Shown here piece after piece: positions 55,460-64,000 of a stretch of 64,000 bases of DNA (positions are counted from its first letter, which is position 1; each line of letters opens with the position of its first letter). The notes under the pieces were generated by a model that was not told the origin of the DNA, searched no databases, and saw only the letters and a list, made by a program, of their open reading frames with translations. The stretch is from an uncultured Chthonomonas sp. (lineage in GTDB: Bacteria > Armatimonadota > Chthonomonadetes > Chthonomonadales > CAJBBX01). The stretch covers positions 1 to 64,000 of the forward strand of contig CAJBBX010000133.1 of NCBI GenBank assembly GCA_903951425.1, read 5' to 3'. Made by a program: the position numbers and the translations under genes.

Positions 55460-57373
55460 GTGACGGACGCGGAACTCGTTGGGCAGGCGTTGGCAGGCAA
55501 GGTCGAGGCGTACGGCCGGCTCGTCAACCGCCACCAGGCGGCGGTGGCCCGCCTATGCCGGGGTCTTTGCGGCCCTGGCCTCGATGCCGATGAACTGGCG
55601 CACGACGCGCTGGTTGACGGCTTCCTGAAGCTGCCGCAACTGCGCACGCCGGAGCGGTTTGGCGCATGGATCCGCACCGTGGCGCTCAACCGGTGCCGGC
55701 AGTGGCACCGTGAGAGGGCGAGGCTGACGCCGCTCACCGAAGAAGAGTCCGATGCCCTCGTGGCCCCTGAGGACGACCCAACGGACCACGCCGCCCTGGC
55801 GCACGCCATGTTCGCGCTGTCGCCCGCACACCGACTGATCCTGGTCCTCCACTACTGGGAGGGGCTGCCGTACGCCGACATCGCCGCCTTCACGGCCCTG
55901 CCCATCGGCACCGTGATGAGCCGGCTCCATCGCGCACGAGCCAATGTGAGGAAGGCAATGGAAACACAAGACGAAAGCTTAACCCCGGCCTTCACGCCCG
56001 ACATTCGGCGCGAGGTCGACGCTGAGATCCGGCTCATGCTATCGATGGTGGAGAAGGAGCCGGCCCTGCGCGGCCGCCTGGCCGTCCTGCTGGCCCGGTC
56101 GCCGAACCGCTTCTCGGACATGATCCGCGGGGCCGGGGCGGCCGGGGCGCGGGACGTGGCGCTGCTGCTGCCGAGGCTCGGAGCCGAGGCGGTGGATCGG
56201 CTGCTGGATTGGTCGGCCGACGCGGATGATGCGCTGCGCGAGGGCTCCCTGGCAACGCTTCGGGCGGTGGCCTCGACCCCGGCGCAGGTGGCCGAGCGGT
56301 CGGGTACGGCGCGTGTGGCCTCGCGGGCGCTCTACCTGGTCGTGGACCGCATCCTCGCGCACGTCGAGGATCCCGGCCGGCGCGCGGGGCTGTTCCTCGA
56401 CCTGCTGAGCCGAGCGGGCAAGGACGACCGGGCCGCTCTGCTCCTCACGGGAGCGCTCGTGAGCCTGAGCCGGCCCGCGCTCGATGCGCTCGTCAGCGCC
56501 ATGGCCCCGCTCCGCTCCGCCAGGGAGCTGCACTCCGGCGGCGACGCGCTCTACGCCGCGTGCCGGTTCGGGTCGCGGTTCGCCGCGCACCTTGAGCCGT
56601 CGCTACACGGCGAAGGGCCGTTGGCCCTGCCGGTGGCGCTGGCCGCAGCCGAGGGCCTGGGCCGGGCGCTGCGGATGTGGTCCGACATCGGGAGGCCAGA
56701 CGAAGCGAGACGCCGCGCCGACTCCCGCCACCGCCGCAAGTGGGCGCCCCCGGCCGAGGCCGACCGCGCGCCTGCCGCGCTGGCGGGCCTTGCCGATGCG
56801 TTGGCGGCTCATACATCCGGACCGGCGGGCGAGGAGCGGCAGCGTGCCATCCGCGCACTGGGCATGCTGCCTGTGACGACAGGTCTGGAGGCGCTACTCG
56901 CCGGCACCCGTTCCGACTGCCCGCGCACACGCCTGACGGCCATCCGGGCACTGGGCGACCGGGCTGATCCGGCCGCAGGGCCGCGTCTGGCAGAGCTGGC
57001 CGAGGGCGCGTCCGCCGAGGAGCGCGCGGCCGCGGTCCAGGCGCTCAACGGGCTGCGAAACCGCAATGCGGCCGGGACGCCGGTGACGCCGAGCGCTTCG
57101 GCTGGCTTCCGGATGGCCGATGTTGTGCGCGACGGCGCGCAGCCTGCCGGCAACGTGTCGGTGGAGGTGGCGCTCTCCGGCATCGGCGAGGACCGCGAGT
57201 ACGACGAGCCCGAGATCACCCGCGTCATCGCCTCGGCCTGCTGGGACTACTCCACCGTGCGCCGGTACCTGATCGAAGAGGGCCTGATGCAGCGCGCTCG
57301 GGGCCGGTACACCTTCACGGAGGCCGGTCGCGTCGCCTGGAGGGTAGAACGTATGATCGCGGCGGCGCCATAG
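55460..57373 (+). CDS. ECF sigma factor fused to HEAT-like repeats and a DUF2087-like domain
   Basis: GTG 55460 has gggaggg upstream and gives the classic ECF start 'VTDAELVGQALAGKVEAYGRLV'; 637 residues. Sigma region 2 ('DADELAHDALVDGFLKLPQL') and region 4 ('LSPAHRLILVLHYWEGLPYADIA', 'PIGTVMSRLHRARANVRKAM') end by about residue 170. A long helical section (~185-555) follows, with HEAT-like units such as 'RLTAIRALGDRADPAAGPRLAELA'. The C-terminus (~570-637), with 'EYDEPEITRVI' and 'STVRRYLIEEGLMQRARGRYTFTEAG', resembles the DUF2087 winged-helix module. No anti-sigma gene is adjacent, so the extension may control the sigma factor itself. Confidence 0.82.
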   Translation: MTDAELVGQALAGKVEAYGRLVNRHQAAVARLCRGLCGPGLDADELAHDALVDGFLKLPQLRTPERFGAWIRTVALNRCRQWHRERARLTPLTEEESDALVAPEDDPTDHAALAHAMFALSPAHRLILVLHYWEGLPYADIAAFTALPIGTVMSRLHRARANVRKAMETQDESLTPAFTPDIRREVDAEIRLMLSMVEKEPALRGRLAVLLARSPNRFSDMIRGAGAAGARDVALLLPRLGAEAVDRLLDWSADADDALREGSLATLRAVASTPAQVAERSGTARVASRALYLVVDRILAHVEDPGRRAGLFLDLLSRAGKDDRAALLLTGALVSLSRPALDALVSAMAPLRSARELHSGGDALYAACRFGSRFAAHLEPSLHGEGPLALPVALAAAEGLGRALRMWSDIGRPDEARRRADSRHRRKWAPPAEADRAPAALAGLADALAAHTSGPAGEERQRAIRALGMLPVTTGLEALLAGTRSDCPRTRLTAIRALGDRADPAAGPRLAELAEGASAEERAAAVQALNGLRNRNAAGTPVTPSASAGFRMADVVRDGAQPAGNVSVEVALSGIGEDREYDEPEITRVIASACWDYSTVRRYLIEEGLMQRARGRYTFTEAGRVAWRVERMIAAAP

Positions 57374-57454
57374 GGTAACCTCCCGGCATGATCGTCAGGG
57401 CCTCGCCGTTCTGAGGGAGGTCGAGACGGAGGCCGATCAGCTGGAGGAGGGACG

Positions 57455-58483
57455 ATGGCGTACGAACTGAGGGTGGGGCTCATTGGATGCGGGGCCATGG
57501 GGCAGGGGCACGCCGATGTCTGGCTCCGCACGCCGGGCGCACGCTTGGCGGCGGTCTTCGACACGGCCGCAGAGCGCGCCGAGGCGGTGGCCGCGCGTGC
57601 CGAGGCGAAACCCTTCGGCGATCTGCGGGCCATGCTCGAGTCGGGCCTCATCGACGCCGTCTCCATCGCCACGCCCTCCGGCCTCCATGCCGACCAGGGG
57701 CTCGCGGCCGCCGAGGCGGGGCTCCATTTGGTCTGCGAGAAACCACTTGACCTGAGCATCGAGAAGGCCGACCGGCTCATCGAGGCCTGCCGCATGCGCG
57801 GGCTGGCCCTGGCCTGCGTGCTGCAGCGCCGCACCTTCTCCGGGACGAAGGCCGTGGCTCGGGCCATCCATCAAGGCCGCATGGGCCGGCTGCTCTCGTG
57901 CAGCGCCTCCATCAAGTGGTGGCGGTCGCAGGAGTATTACGACGCCGCCGGCTGGCGCGGCACCTGGGCGCTGGACTGCGGCGTGCTGGCCAACCAGGCG
58001 ATCCACGCCATCGACCACCTCTGCTGGATGGCCGGTCCCGTGGCCGAGGTGGAGTATGCCTACATCGGCACGGTCGGCCACGCCATGGAGGCCGAGGACC
58101 ACGCGCTGGCCGTGGTGCGCTTCGAGAGCGGCTGCCGCGGCGTCATCGAGGCCACCACCTGCTGCTCCCCGGCGCTCTGCTCACGCGTGGAGGTCTATGG
58201 CCAGCGGGGCTCCGCCTCGTTCGACGACGCGCAGGTGACGGCCTTCGGCATCGACGGCGCCGACGCCACCGCCGAGTTGCCCGCCGAGGCCGCCAGGCTG
58301 GGCGGCCGTGCAGAACCCATGGCCATCAGCATGGCCGGCCACGAGGCGATCTTCACCGACTTCGTGGAGGCGTTGCGCGACGGACGCCCGCCCATGGTCA
58401 CCGGCGAGGACGCCCGCGCGGCGGTCGACGTGCTGAACAAGATCTACCGCAAGGCGACCCCCGGCCAGAAGCTGGGCACGTAG
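57455..58483 (+). CDS. Gfo/Idh/MocA family oxidoreductase (cytosolic)
   Basis: The 342-residue protein has 'RVGLIGCGAMGQGHADVWL' for NAD(P) binding and 'GLHLVCEKPLDLS' with the conserved EKP lysine. The substrate domain carries 'DCGVLANQAIHAIDHLCWM' (catalytic-site Asp/His region). It lacks a signal sequence, unlike the copy at 46819. Typical substrates are inositols or sugar derivatives. It precedes the sulfatase gene by 65 bases on the same strand, which suggests shared use in decorated-sugar catabolism. Shine-Dalgarno ggaggaggg lies before the ATG. Confidence 0.88.
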   Translation: MAYELRVGLIGCGAMGQGHADVWLRTPGARLAAVFDTAAERAEAVAARAEAKPFGDLRAMLESGLIDAVSIATPSGLHADQGLAAAEAGLHLVCEKPLDLSIEKADRLIEACRMRGLALACVLQRRTFSGTKAVARAIHQGRMGRLLSCSASIKWWRSQEYYDAAGWRGTWALDCGVLANQAIHAIDHLCWMAGPVAEVEYAYIGTVGHAMEAEDHALAVVRFESGCRGVIEATTCCSPALCSRVEVYGQRGSASFDDAQVTAFGIDGADATAELPAEAARLGGRAEPMAISMAGHEAIFTDFVEALRDGRPPMVTGEDARAAVDVLNKIYRKATPGQKLGT

Positions 58484-58548
58484 CCCCGCCGCCGTGGGCG
58501 GCACGCGAGCTGCACGCCTGCACCTTTGCGCGAACCCGGAGGCCCGCC

Positions 58549-60159
58549 ATGCTTACGCCCGCCACGCCGCCTGCCGAGGCGCCCCGACGGCCGAACATCG
58601 TGCTCATCATCACCGACGACCAGGGCTATGGCGACCTGGGTTGCCACGGCAATGACCGGCTGCGGACGCCCAACCTGGACCGCATGGCCGCCGAGGGTGC
58701 GCGATTCAGCCGCTTCTACGTCTGCCAGGTCTGCTCGCCCACCCGCGCCGGCGTGATGACCGGCCGATGGAACTACCGCACCGGCGTGGTGGATACCTAT
58801 CTTGGCCGCTCCATGATGCGCCCCACCGAGGTGACGCTGCCGGAGATGCTCCACGCTGCGGGTTACCGCACGGGCCTCTTCGGCAAGTGGCACCTGGGCG
58901 ACAACGCGCCCATGCGGCCCATGGACAAGGGCTTCGACGAGGCGCTCTGGAACAAGGGCGGCGGCATCACCCAGCCCTGCGACCCGGAGGGCAACAGCTA
59001 CACCGACCCCGTGCTCTACCGCGGCGCACGGGCCGAGAAGCAGAAGGGGTACGTCACCGACGTCATCACCGATGCGGCGCTCGCCTTCATGGAGCGCAAC
59101 CGCACGCGCCCCTTCTTCCTCTACCACGCCACCGTCGCACCCCATACGCCGCTGGAGGTGCCCGACGCCTGGGTGGAGCCCTACCGCAAGGCCGGGCTGG
59201 ACGAGGAGACCGCCAGGGTCTACGCCATGGTTGAGAACATCGACACCAACGTCGGACGCTTGCTCCACGGTATCCGCGAGATGGGCATGGACCGGGAGAC
59301 ACTGGTCGTCTTCGTGGGAGACAACGGCCCTGCCCACCCACGCTTCAACGGCGGCCTGCGCGGCCTGAAGGGAGGTCCCTACGAGGGCGGCGTCCGCGTT
59401 CCATGCCTGGTGCGGTGGCCCGGTTCGGTACCGCCGTCGGTCATCGATACGGCCGGGGCCAACGTGGACCTGGCGCCCACCCTCCTGCAGATGGCCGGCG
59501 CCAGGCCGCCAGAGGGGTTGCGCCTCGACGGCCGCAGCCTTGCTCCGCTGCTTCGAGGCGAGAGGCCGCCGTGGCCCGAGCGGACGCTCTTCTACCAGTG
59601 GCACCGGGGCGATGAGCCCCGCCGCGGCGAGGGCTACTGCGCCATCGGTAGCCGCTACAAGCTCGTGAACGGGACCGAGATGTACGACCTGGCCTCCGAT
59701 CCCGCCGAGACGCGCAACCTGGCGGCGGAGATGCCCGACCGCGCGGCAGACCTGCGCAAGCAGTACAACGCCTGGTTCGACGACGTCTCCTCGCAGGGCT
59801 ACGACCCGCCGCGCATCCTGATCGGCTCCAGCCGCGAGCCCGTTTCGACGCTCACCCGGCAGGACTTCCGCGGCCCGGCCGCCTCGTGGGCCGAAGGCGC
59901 GGTGGGTTACTGGGAGGTCGAGGCGGCCGAGCGAACGCGGGTGGACGTGCGCGTCGCGCTCTGGCCGATCACGACGACCGGGCGCGTGACCCTCCGACTG
60001 GGCGGCGTGGAGCGGACGGCCCACGCCCGCCCGGGCGCCAGTACCAGCACGCTGCGCGGCATCGACCTCCCCGCCGGGCCCACGCGCCTGGAGGCCTGGT
60101 GCGAGGCCGACGGCAAGACGCAGGGCGCGCGCTACGTGGTGGTGCGGCGGAGGCCGTAG
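58549..60159 (+). CDS. Arylsulfatase-type sulfatase
   Basis: ATG 58549 gives a 536-residue sulfatase. The N-terminal metal site 'IVLIITDDQGYGDLG' is followed by the formylglycine signature 'CSPTR' with the modified Cys at residue 62. 'GLFGKWHLG', 'HTPLEVP' and 'VFVGDNGP' supply further active-site residues. A C-terminal beta-rich part (~440-536) is extra. It removes sulfate from carbohydrates; a maturase is not encoded in the window. No secretion signal is visible at this start, which is odd for such sulfatases. Confidence 0.9.
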   Translation: MLTPATPPAEAPRRPNIVLIITDDQGYGDLGCHGNDRLRTPNLDRMAAEGARFSRFYVCQVCSPTRAGVMTGRWNYRTGVVDTYLGRSMMRPTEVTLPEMLHAAGYRTGLFGKWHLGDNAPMRPMDKGFDEALWNKGGGITQPCDPEGNSYTDPVLYRGARAEKQKGYVTDVITDAALAFMERNRTRPFFLYHATVAPHTPLEVPDAWVEPYRKAGLDEETARVYAMVENIDTNVGRLLHGIREMGMDRETLVVFVGDNGPAHPRFNGGLRGLKGGPYEGGVRVPCLVRWPGSVPPSVIDTAGANVDLAPTLLQMAGARPPEGLRLDGRSLAPLLRGERPPWPERTLFYQWHRGDEPRRGEGYCAIGSRYKLVNGTEMYDLASDPAETRNLAAEMPDRAADLRKQYNAWFDDVSSQGYDPPRILIGSSREPVSTLTRQDFRGPAASWAEGAVGYWEVEAAERTRVDVRVALWPITTTGRVTLRLGGVERTAHARPGASTSTLRGIDLPAGPTRLEAWCEADGKTQGARYVVVRRRP

Positions 60160-60172
60160 AAGGCTACGGCCT
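60151..60172. terminator. Hairpin overlapping two convergent stop codons
   Basis: aggccgtag (60151-60159) and ctacggcct (60164-60172) form a 9-bp perfect stem with a 4-base loop. It contains the stop codons of both the sulfatase and the GH30 gene, so one palindrome may serve both ends. Confidence 0.5.
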
Positions 60173-61678
60173 GAGCGCCACCTCGTAGGTCGTGACCGAT
60201 AGGGGCGGGATCTGGTCCTCGAAGCGCCCGCCGGCGACGGCGATGGGCGGTAGCGGCTTCTCGTCCCACGCGCCGTCGGGGCCGTCATCCTTGGTGCGCC
60301 ACGCCCGCACCGGCTCCCCTGCCGTGCGGAAGCGCGAGAGATCGAAGGCAATCTGTCGGGGCGCCTTCTCGTCGCTATGGACCACCAGCTTCAGGCGACG
60401 GCGGTCGCGGCTGACGGCGGCCAGCGTCCAGTCATCGCCCGAGGCCACCAGCTTGTCGCCGGGGCGGATGTGGGCGGTAAACTGCCGGATAGCCGCCAGC
60501 TTCTTCGTGGCGACGAACTCGCCGGGCTTCAGCCTGCGACCCTTGTACTCCACGTCGGCGTCGAAGGCCGCGGCGAAGACGCCGTAGGTGAAGTGCCACC
60601 AGAGGCAGTACTGCAGCGGCTCCACGGGCTGCCAGTAGACCCACGCATCGCACCGCAGGTTCTTGATGTCGCTGACGATGGAGCGCGTGTCCGGCAGGGC
60701 GCACCGCATATCGTCGGGCGCGAAGCCCAGGTTCTCCCACTCGCGATGGCTCACCTCGGACATCCAGAGGCGCTTGATGCCGCTCTTCCGGGCCAGATCG
60801 CCCAGGCGCTTCTGCCAGTCCCAGTTGTTGTAGGCGTGGACGTTCAGCCGGCCGATCCAGCGCGGGTCGAGGCCCGCGCCCGGCGGCTTGGCTGACGGCG
60901 AGCGGAGCAGATAGTCCAGCGTGGCATGGCCGTCGGCCGAGCCGTTCTCGTCAGATGCTGCGAGGAGCCTGCGACGGCCTTCGCGGGCGAGCTCGGCGTG
61001 GAGCTCGGTGATCACCTTCGCCTGCAGCGGGCGCTCGATCTTGCAGCCCTCCTGCCCGCCCTTGGCGCCGTCCCACCACCAACCCGAGGGCTCGTTGAAG
61101 GGCTCCACCGAGGCGAAGCGCACGCCGGCCGCGCGCTCGGTCCTGCGCGCGGTCTCCATGATCCACTTCGCGAAGGCCGGGGCCTCCTCGGGCTTCAGGT
61201 TCTCAGCGGCCTTGTCGCCGCCGCGGCTGTTGCCGTTCTTCAGCATCCAGTAGGGCGGCGAGTTGACGAAGAGCTCGAAGGTGTCGGCGCCAAAACGCTT
61301 GGCCAGCTTGAGGCACTCGACCTGGGCGCGGTCGCGGTCCGCGTCGAACGACCCGTCGCGCTCCAGGGCAGGCAGCACGCGCCCGCCGATGCGGAAGGGC
61401 TTGGGGTCGGCCGAGGGGTCGGCGCCACCCGCGTTGTACCGTGCGATGGTGAGGCCCAGGCAACCCGCCTCCGAGGAGAAGACCCGCCGGCATAGCTCGG
61501 ACCGGGCCGCGTCGGACCAGCCTGCGGTGGCCACGGCCCACCAGCTGAGGCTGGTGCCCCAGCCCTCCCACCGGGCAACCTCCACGGCGGCGGGGTCGGG
61601 ACGAACGGTGCGCGGCCCGGCGGCGGGGGCTTGTGTGGCCGCCAACGCGGCGATCAGTGGTAGCGCAAACATGGCCAT
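60164..61678 (-). CDS. Exported GH30-family glycoside hydrolase
   Basis: ATG 61678 starts a signal peptide ('MFALPLIAALAATQAPAAG'); 504 residues. The GH30 features are 'WEGWGTSLSWWA', 'FVNSPPYWML', acid/base E196 in 'SVEPFNEPSGWW' and nucleophile E308 in 'LWMSEVSHREW'. A beta-sandwich side domain ends the protein ('IPPLSVTTYEVAL'). It resembles the endo-beta-1,6-galactanase branch, which fits arabinogalactan degradation with the GH127 enzymes. The ribosome site is weak, so the start could be a few codons off. Confidence 0.85.
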   Translation of the reverse strand: MAMFALPLIAALAATQAPAAGPRTVRPDPAAVEVARWEGWGTSLSWWAVATAGWSDAARSELCRRVFSSEAGCLGLTIARYNAGGADPSADPKPFRIGGRVLPALERDGSFDADRDRAQVECLKLAKRFGADTFELFVNSPPYWMLKNGNSRGGDKAAENLKPEEAPAFAKWIMETARRTERAAGVRFASVEPFNEPSGWWWDGAKGGQEGCKIERPLQAKVITELHAELAREGRRRLLAASDENGSADGHATLDYLLRSPSAKPPGAGLDPRWIGRLNVHAYNNWDWQKRLGDLARKSGIKRLWMSEVSHREWENLGFAPDDMRCALPDTRSIVSDIKNLRCDAWVYWQPVEPLQYCLWWHFTYGVFAAAFDADVEYKGRRLKPGEFVATKKLAAIRQFTAHIRPGDKLVASGDDWTLAAVSRDRRRLKLVVHSDEKAPRQIAFDLSRFRTAGEPVRAWRTKDDGPDGAWDEKPLPPIAVAGGRFEDQIPPLSVTTYEVALRP

Positions 61679-61747
61679 GAGTGTAGCAGCCACGCCGGGG
61701 CGGCTGGGGCGGTACTCTGGAGTGGAGTTCAACCGAGGAGACCCGCC

Positions 61748-62905
61748 ATGCAAGCCACCGACCTGGCCGCCGTCTACCGCCATGCCCTGATGGAGGACTC
61801 GCTCCCATTCTGGTTCCCGCGATGCGTTGATGCGGAGCATGGCGGCTTCCTCCATTGCCTGGACCGCGACGGCTCGGTGCTGGATACCGACAAGTCGATC
61901 TGGGCGCAGGGGCGCATGGCCTGGATGCTCCTGGCGCTCTACAACACCGTGGAGCGACGGCCCGAATGGCTGCAGTGGGCCGAGGCCGCGTTGGGCTTCC
62001 TGGAGCGCCACGCGTTCGACGAACGCGGACGCATGTACTTCCACGTCACCCGCGAGGGCCGGCCCATCCGCATGCGGCGCTACGCCTTCAGCGAGTCGTT
62101 CGCCGCCATCGCCTACGCCGCCCATGCCCGGGCCACCGGCAGTGAGCACTCGGCCCAGCGGGCGCGCGACCTCTTCAATGCCTTCACGCAGTGGAGCTTC
62201 ACGCCGGGTCTCATGCCGCCCAAGTTCACCGGCGAGCGCCCCAGCGAGGGGATGCCGCCGCGGATGATCACGCTCGTCACCGCGCAGGAGCTACGCCTGA
62301 ACCTGGGCGATGGCCCCGACCTCCGCGCCTGGATCGACCGCTGCCTCGAGGAGATCGAGACCCTCTTCGTGAAGCCCGACCTCCGCTGCGTCATGGAGTG
62401 CGTGGCGCCGGACGGATCGATCCTGGACCATTTCGACGGCCGGATGCTGAACCCCGGCCATAGCCTGGAGGGCGCCTGGTTCATCCTCGAGGAGGGCCGC
62501 CACCGAGGCGACGCCCGGCTGGTCCAGCTGGGCTGCGACATGGTCGACTGGATGTGGGAGCGCGGATGGGACGCCGAGCAGGGCGGCATCTTCTACTTCC
62601 GCGACGTCTACGGCAAGCCGGTCAGCGAGTACTGGCACGACATGAAGTTCTGGTGGCCCCACGACGAGGCGCTCATCGCCACCCTCATGGCCTGGAAGCT
62701 CACCGGCGAGGCCCGCTTCATGGATCGCCACCTGAGGCTCCACGACTGGTCGTTCCGCCACTTCGCTGACCCGGAGCACGGGGAGTGGTTCGGCTACCTG
62801 CACCGCGACGGCAGCGTCTCCAACACCATCAAGGGCAACATGTGGAAGAGCTTCTTCCACCACCCACGGGCCATGTGGCTATGCGCCCGGCTGGCGGCCG
62901 ATTGA
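61748..62905 (+). CDS. N-acylglucosamine 2-epimerase (AGE) family protein
   Basis: The 385-residue alpha/alpha-barrel protein has 'EHGGFLHCLDRDGSVLDTDKSIWAQ', 'GRMYFHVTREGRP', 'LNPGHSLEGAWFILEE' and 'KFWWPHDEALIATLMAWKLT', with the two His expected for epimerisation at C2. Family members epimerise N-acetylglucosamine, mannose or cellobiose. The divergent GH30 gene is 69 bases away. A gaggag Shine-Dalgarno precedes the ATG. Confidence 0.88.
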   Translation: MQATDLAAVYRHALMEDSLPFWFPRCVDAEHGGFLHCLDRDGSVLDTDKSIWAQGRMAWMLLALYNTVERRPEWLQWAEAALGFLERHAFDERGRMYFHVTREGRPIRMRRYAFSESFAAIAYAAHARATGSEHSAQRARDLFNAFTQWSFTPGLMPPKFTGERPSEGMPPRMITLVTAQELRLNLGDGPDLRAWIDRCLEEIETLFVKPDLRCVMECVAPDGSILDHFDGRMLNPGHSLEGAWFILEEGRHRGDARLVQLGCDMVDWMWERGWDAEQGGIFYFRDVYGKPVSEYWHDMKFWWPHDEALIATLMAWKLTGEARFMDRHLRLHDWSFRHFADPEHGEWFGYLHRDGSVSNTIKGNMWKSFFHHPRAMWLCARLAAD

Positions 62906-62960
62906 CGGGCCTGCGGCGCCTATGCCAGACTCGCCCACCACACGCCGGGGGAACCGACCG

Positions 62961-64000
62961 ATGACATCCAGCCGACGAGCATGGCCGCTCCACACACGCA
63001 TCCTCGCCGGCCTGCTCCTCGGGGCGCTGGCGGGCGGCCTCGCACAGGCCATCCTCGGCCAGACGCACCCCGGCCTCCAGTGGACCGTGAAGCAGGTGGC
63101 CCAGCCGATGGGCCAGGTCTTCCTGCGCATGATCTTCATGATCGTGGTGCCGCTGGTCTTCTCCGCGCTGGCCATGGGCGTGGCTGAGATCGGCGAGGCG
63201 CACCGGATCGGTCGGGTCGGCGCCCGATCGCTGCTGCTGACGCTGCTCCTCAGCGGCATCGCCGTGGGACTGGGGCTGGTGGCGGTCAATGCCGTCCGCC
63301 CCGGCGACGGCGTATCGCCCGAGCGAAGGGCGCGGCTCACGGCGCTCTACGCCGATACCGACACGGCGAAGAAACGCGTGGACGACGCCAAATCCAGCGC
63401 CGCGTTCGTCGACGCGCTGGTTGAGATGATCCCCAGGAACCCGGTGCAGGAGGCGGCGCGCGCCCTCGAGGGCGGCCTGCTGCCGCTCATGTTCTTCGCG
63501 CTCGTCTTCGGCCTGGCCCTGAGCGCCGTCGGGCAGGAGGCGTCGGCGCCGCTGCGGGCAGTGCTCAACTCGCTCTTTGCGGTCAGCCAGAAGGTGATCG
63601 ACTTCGCCATGCGGCTGGCGCCCGTGGGCGTCTTTGCGCTGGTCTTCTCCACATCGGCCACCGTGGGCGTCGAAGCGGTGGCGGCGCTAGGCAAGTACGT
63701 TGCCCTGGTGCTGGCGACGCTGGCCATCCACCTGACGGTCACCTACAGCCTTGCGCTCCGCCTGATCGCCCGCCAGAGCCCGATCGAGTTCTTCCGGCGC
63801 ATCCGGGGCGTCATGCTGACGGCCTTCGCCACGGCATCCAGCAACGCCACGCTTCCCGAGGCCCTCCGCGCCGCCCGCGAGGAGTTGGGGCTGCCGCGGG
63901 ACATCAGCACGTTCGTCCTCACCGTGGGCGCCACGGCCAACCAGAACGGCACAGCGCTCTTCGAGGGGATCACCGTGCTCTTCCTGGCCCAGTTCTTCGG
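62961..64000 (+). CDS. Dicarboxylate/amino acid:cation symporter (DAACS), partial
   Basis: ATG 62961 begins an integral membrane protein that runs off the window end after about 346 residues. Hydrophobic helices start with 'RILAGLLLGALAGGLAQAIL'. 'VFLRMIFMIVVPLVFSALAMGV' and the family's hairpin motif 'TAFATASSNATLPEAL' are present. The signature 'VGATANQNGTALFEGI' corresponds to the usual NMDGT loop, here NQNGT. It imports C4-dicarboxylates or acidic amino acids with Na+ or H+. A charged loop (~120-155) is longer than usual. Confidence 0.87.
   Translation, partial: MTSSRRAWPLHTRILAGLLLGALAGGLAQAILGQTHPGLQWTVKQVAQPMGQVFLRMIFMIVVPLVFSALAMGVAEIGEAHRIGRVGARSLLLTLLLSGIAVGLGLVAVNAVRPGDGVSPERRARLTALYADTDTAKKRVDDAKSSAAFVDALVEMIPRNPVQEAARALEGGLLPLMFFALVFGLALSAVGQEASAPLRAVLNSLFAVSQKVIDFAMRLAPVGVFALVFSTSATVGVEAVAALGKYVALVLATLAIHLTVTYSLALRLIARQSPIEFFRRIRGVMLTAFATASSNATLPEALRAAREELGLPRDISTFVLTVGATANQNGTALFEGITVLFLAQFF

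Noticed and set aside
58444-60351. 635-residue open frame on the minus strand
   Set aside because: Antisense to the sulfatase with no ribosome site or recognisable motif.

Overview
The window is a high-GC bacterial chromosome segment, densely packed with genes on both strands. Two intact pseudopilin-like genes carry the 'FPVFAxAREKAR' N-terminus with a following DUF1559 region. Together with many secreted glycoside hydrolases, Gfo/Idh/MocA oxidoreductases, a sulfatase, SBBP/Ig-repeat proteins and an HzsA-like diheme protein, this points to a carbohydrate-degrading heterotroph of the Armatimonadota type. That placement is an inference from gene style; no rRNA or other marker gene is present.

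Layout. 0.2-6.1 kb: two tandem paralogous secreted proteins with C-terminal Ig-like repeats, followed by a decayed Rpn-nuclease remnant. 6.6-9.8 kb: an esterase and a GH127 beta-L-arabinofuranosidase-like enzyme. 10-13.3 kb: a discoidin/PD40/diheme HzsA-like protein. 13.3-16.2 kb: a lipoprotein, a D-lyxose isomerase-like cupin and an FGGY sugar kinase in one operon. 16.4-18.5 kb: VapBC-like toxin-antitoxin and purB. 18.5-22.7 kb: an outer-membrane-like protein, a sugar isomerase/epimerase-fold protein and a large glycoside hydrolase. 22.8-25.7 kb: a DUF1559 pseudopilin and a broken SBBP-repeat gene. 25.9-30.5 kb: a glycyl radical enzyme with an unusual active-site motif and a GHL6/GH42-like protein. 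30.7-33.6 kb: a DEAD-box helicase, two small exported proteins sharing a GYYxGP motif, and a second pseudopilin. 33.8-35.1 kb: a GH5/GH39-type hydrolase.

35.2-43.1 kb is the most notable part: a defence island bracketed by a 178-bp imperfect direct repeat. The repeat is the 3' end of the gene at 42914-43822. Inside lies one minus-strand operon: hsdR, a natural hsdM-hsdS fusion (broken by a one-base insertion), an AAA ATPase, and a DUF4435/TOPRIM-like gene translationally coupled to it. The last pair has the architecture of PARIS (AriA/AriB), the defence system known to respond to phage proteins that inhibit type I restriction. Restriction and a guard of restriction would therefore be co-transcribed on one potentially excisable unit.

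43.8-64 kb returns to metabolism: a GH127-related enzyme coupled to a 2-hydroxyacid dehydrogenase, two Gfo/Idh/MocA proteins, a ferredoxin-nitroreductase, a PuuD-like amidotransferase overlapping manA, NhaA, an SBBP/Ig-repeat protein divergent from an ECF sigma factor fused to HEAT-like repeats and a DUF2087-like domain, a sulfatase, a GH30 enzyme, an AGE-family epimerase, and a dicarboxylate/sodium symporter that runs off the end. No tRNA, rRNA, CRISPR array, transposase or integrase was found.
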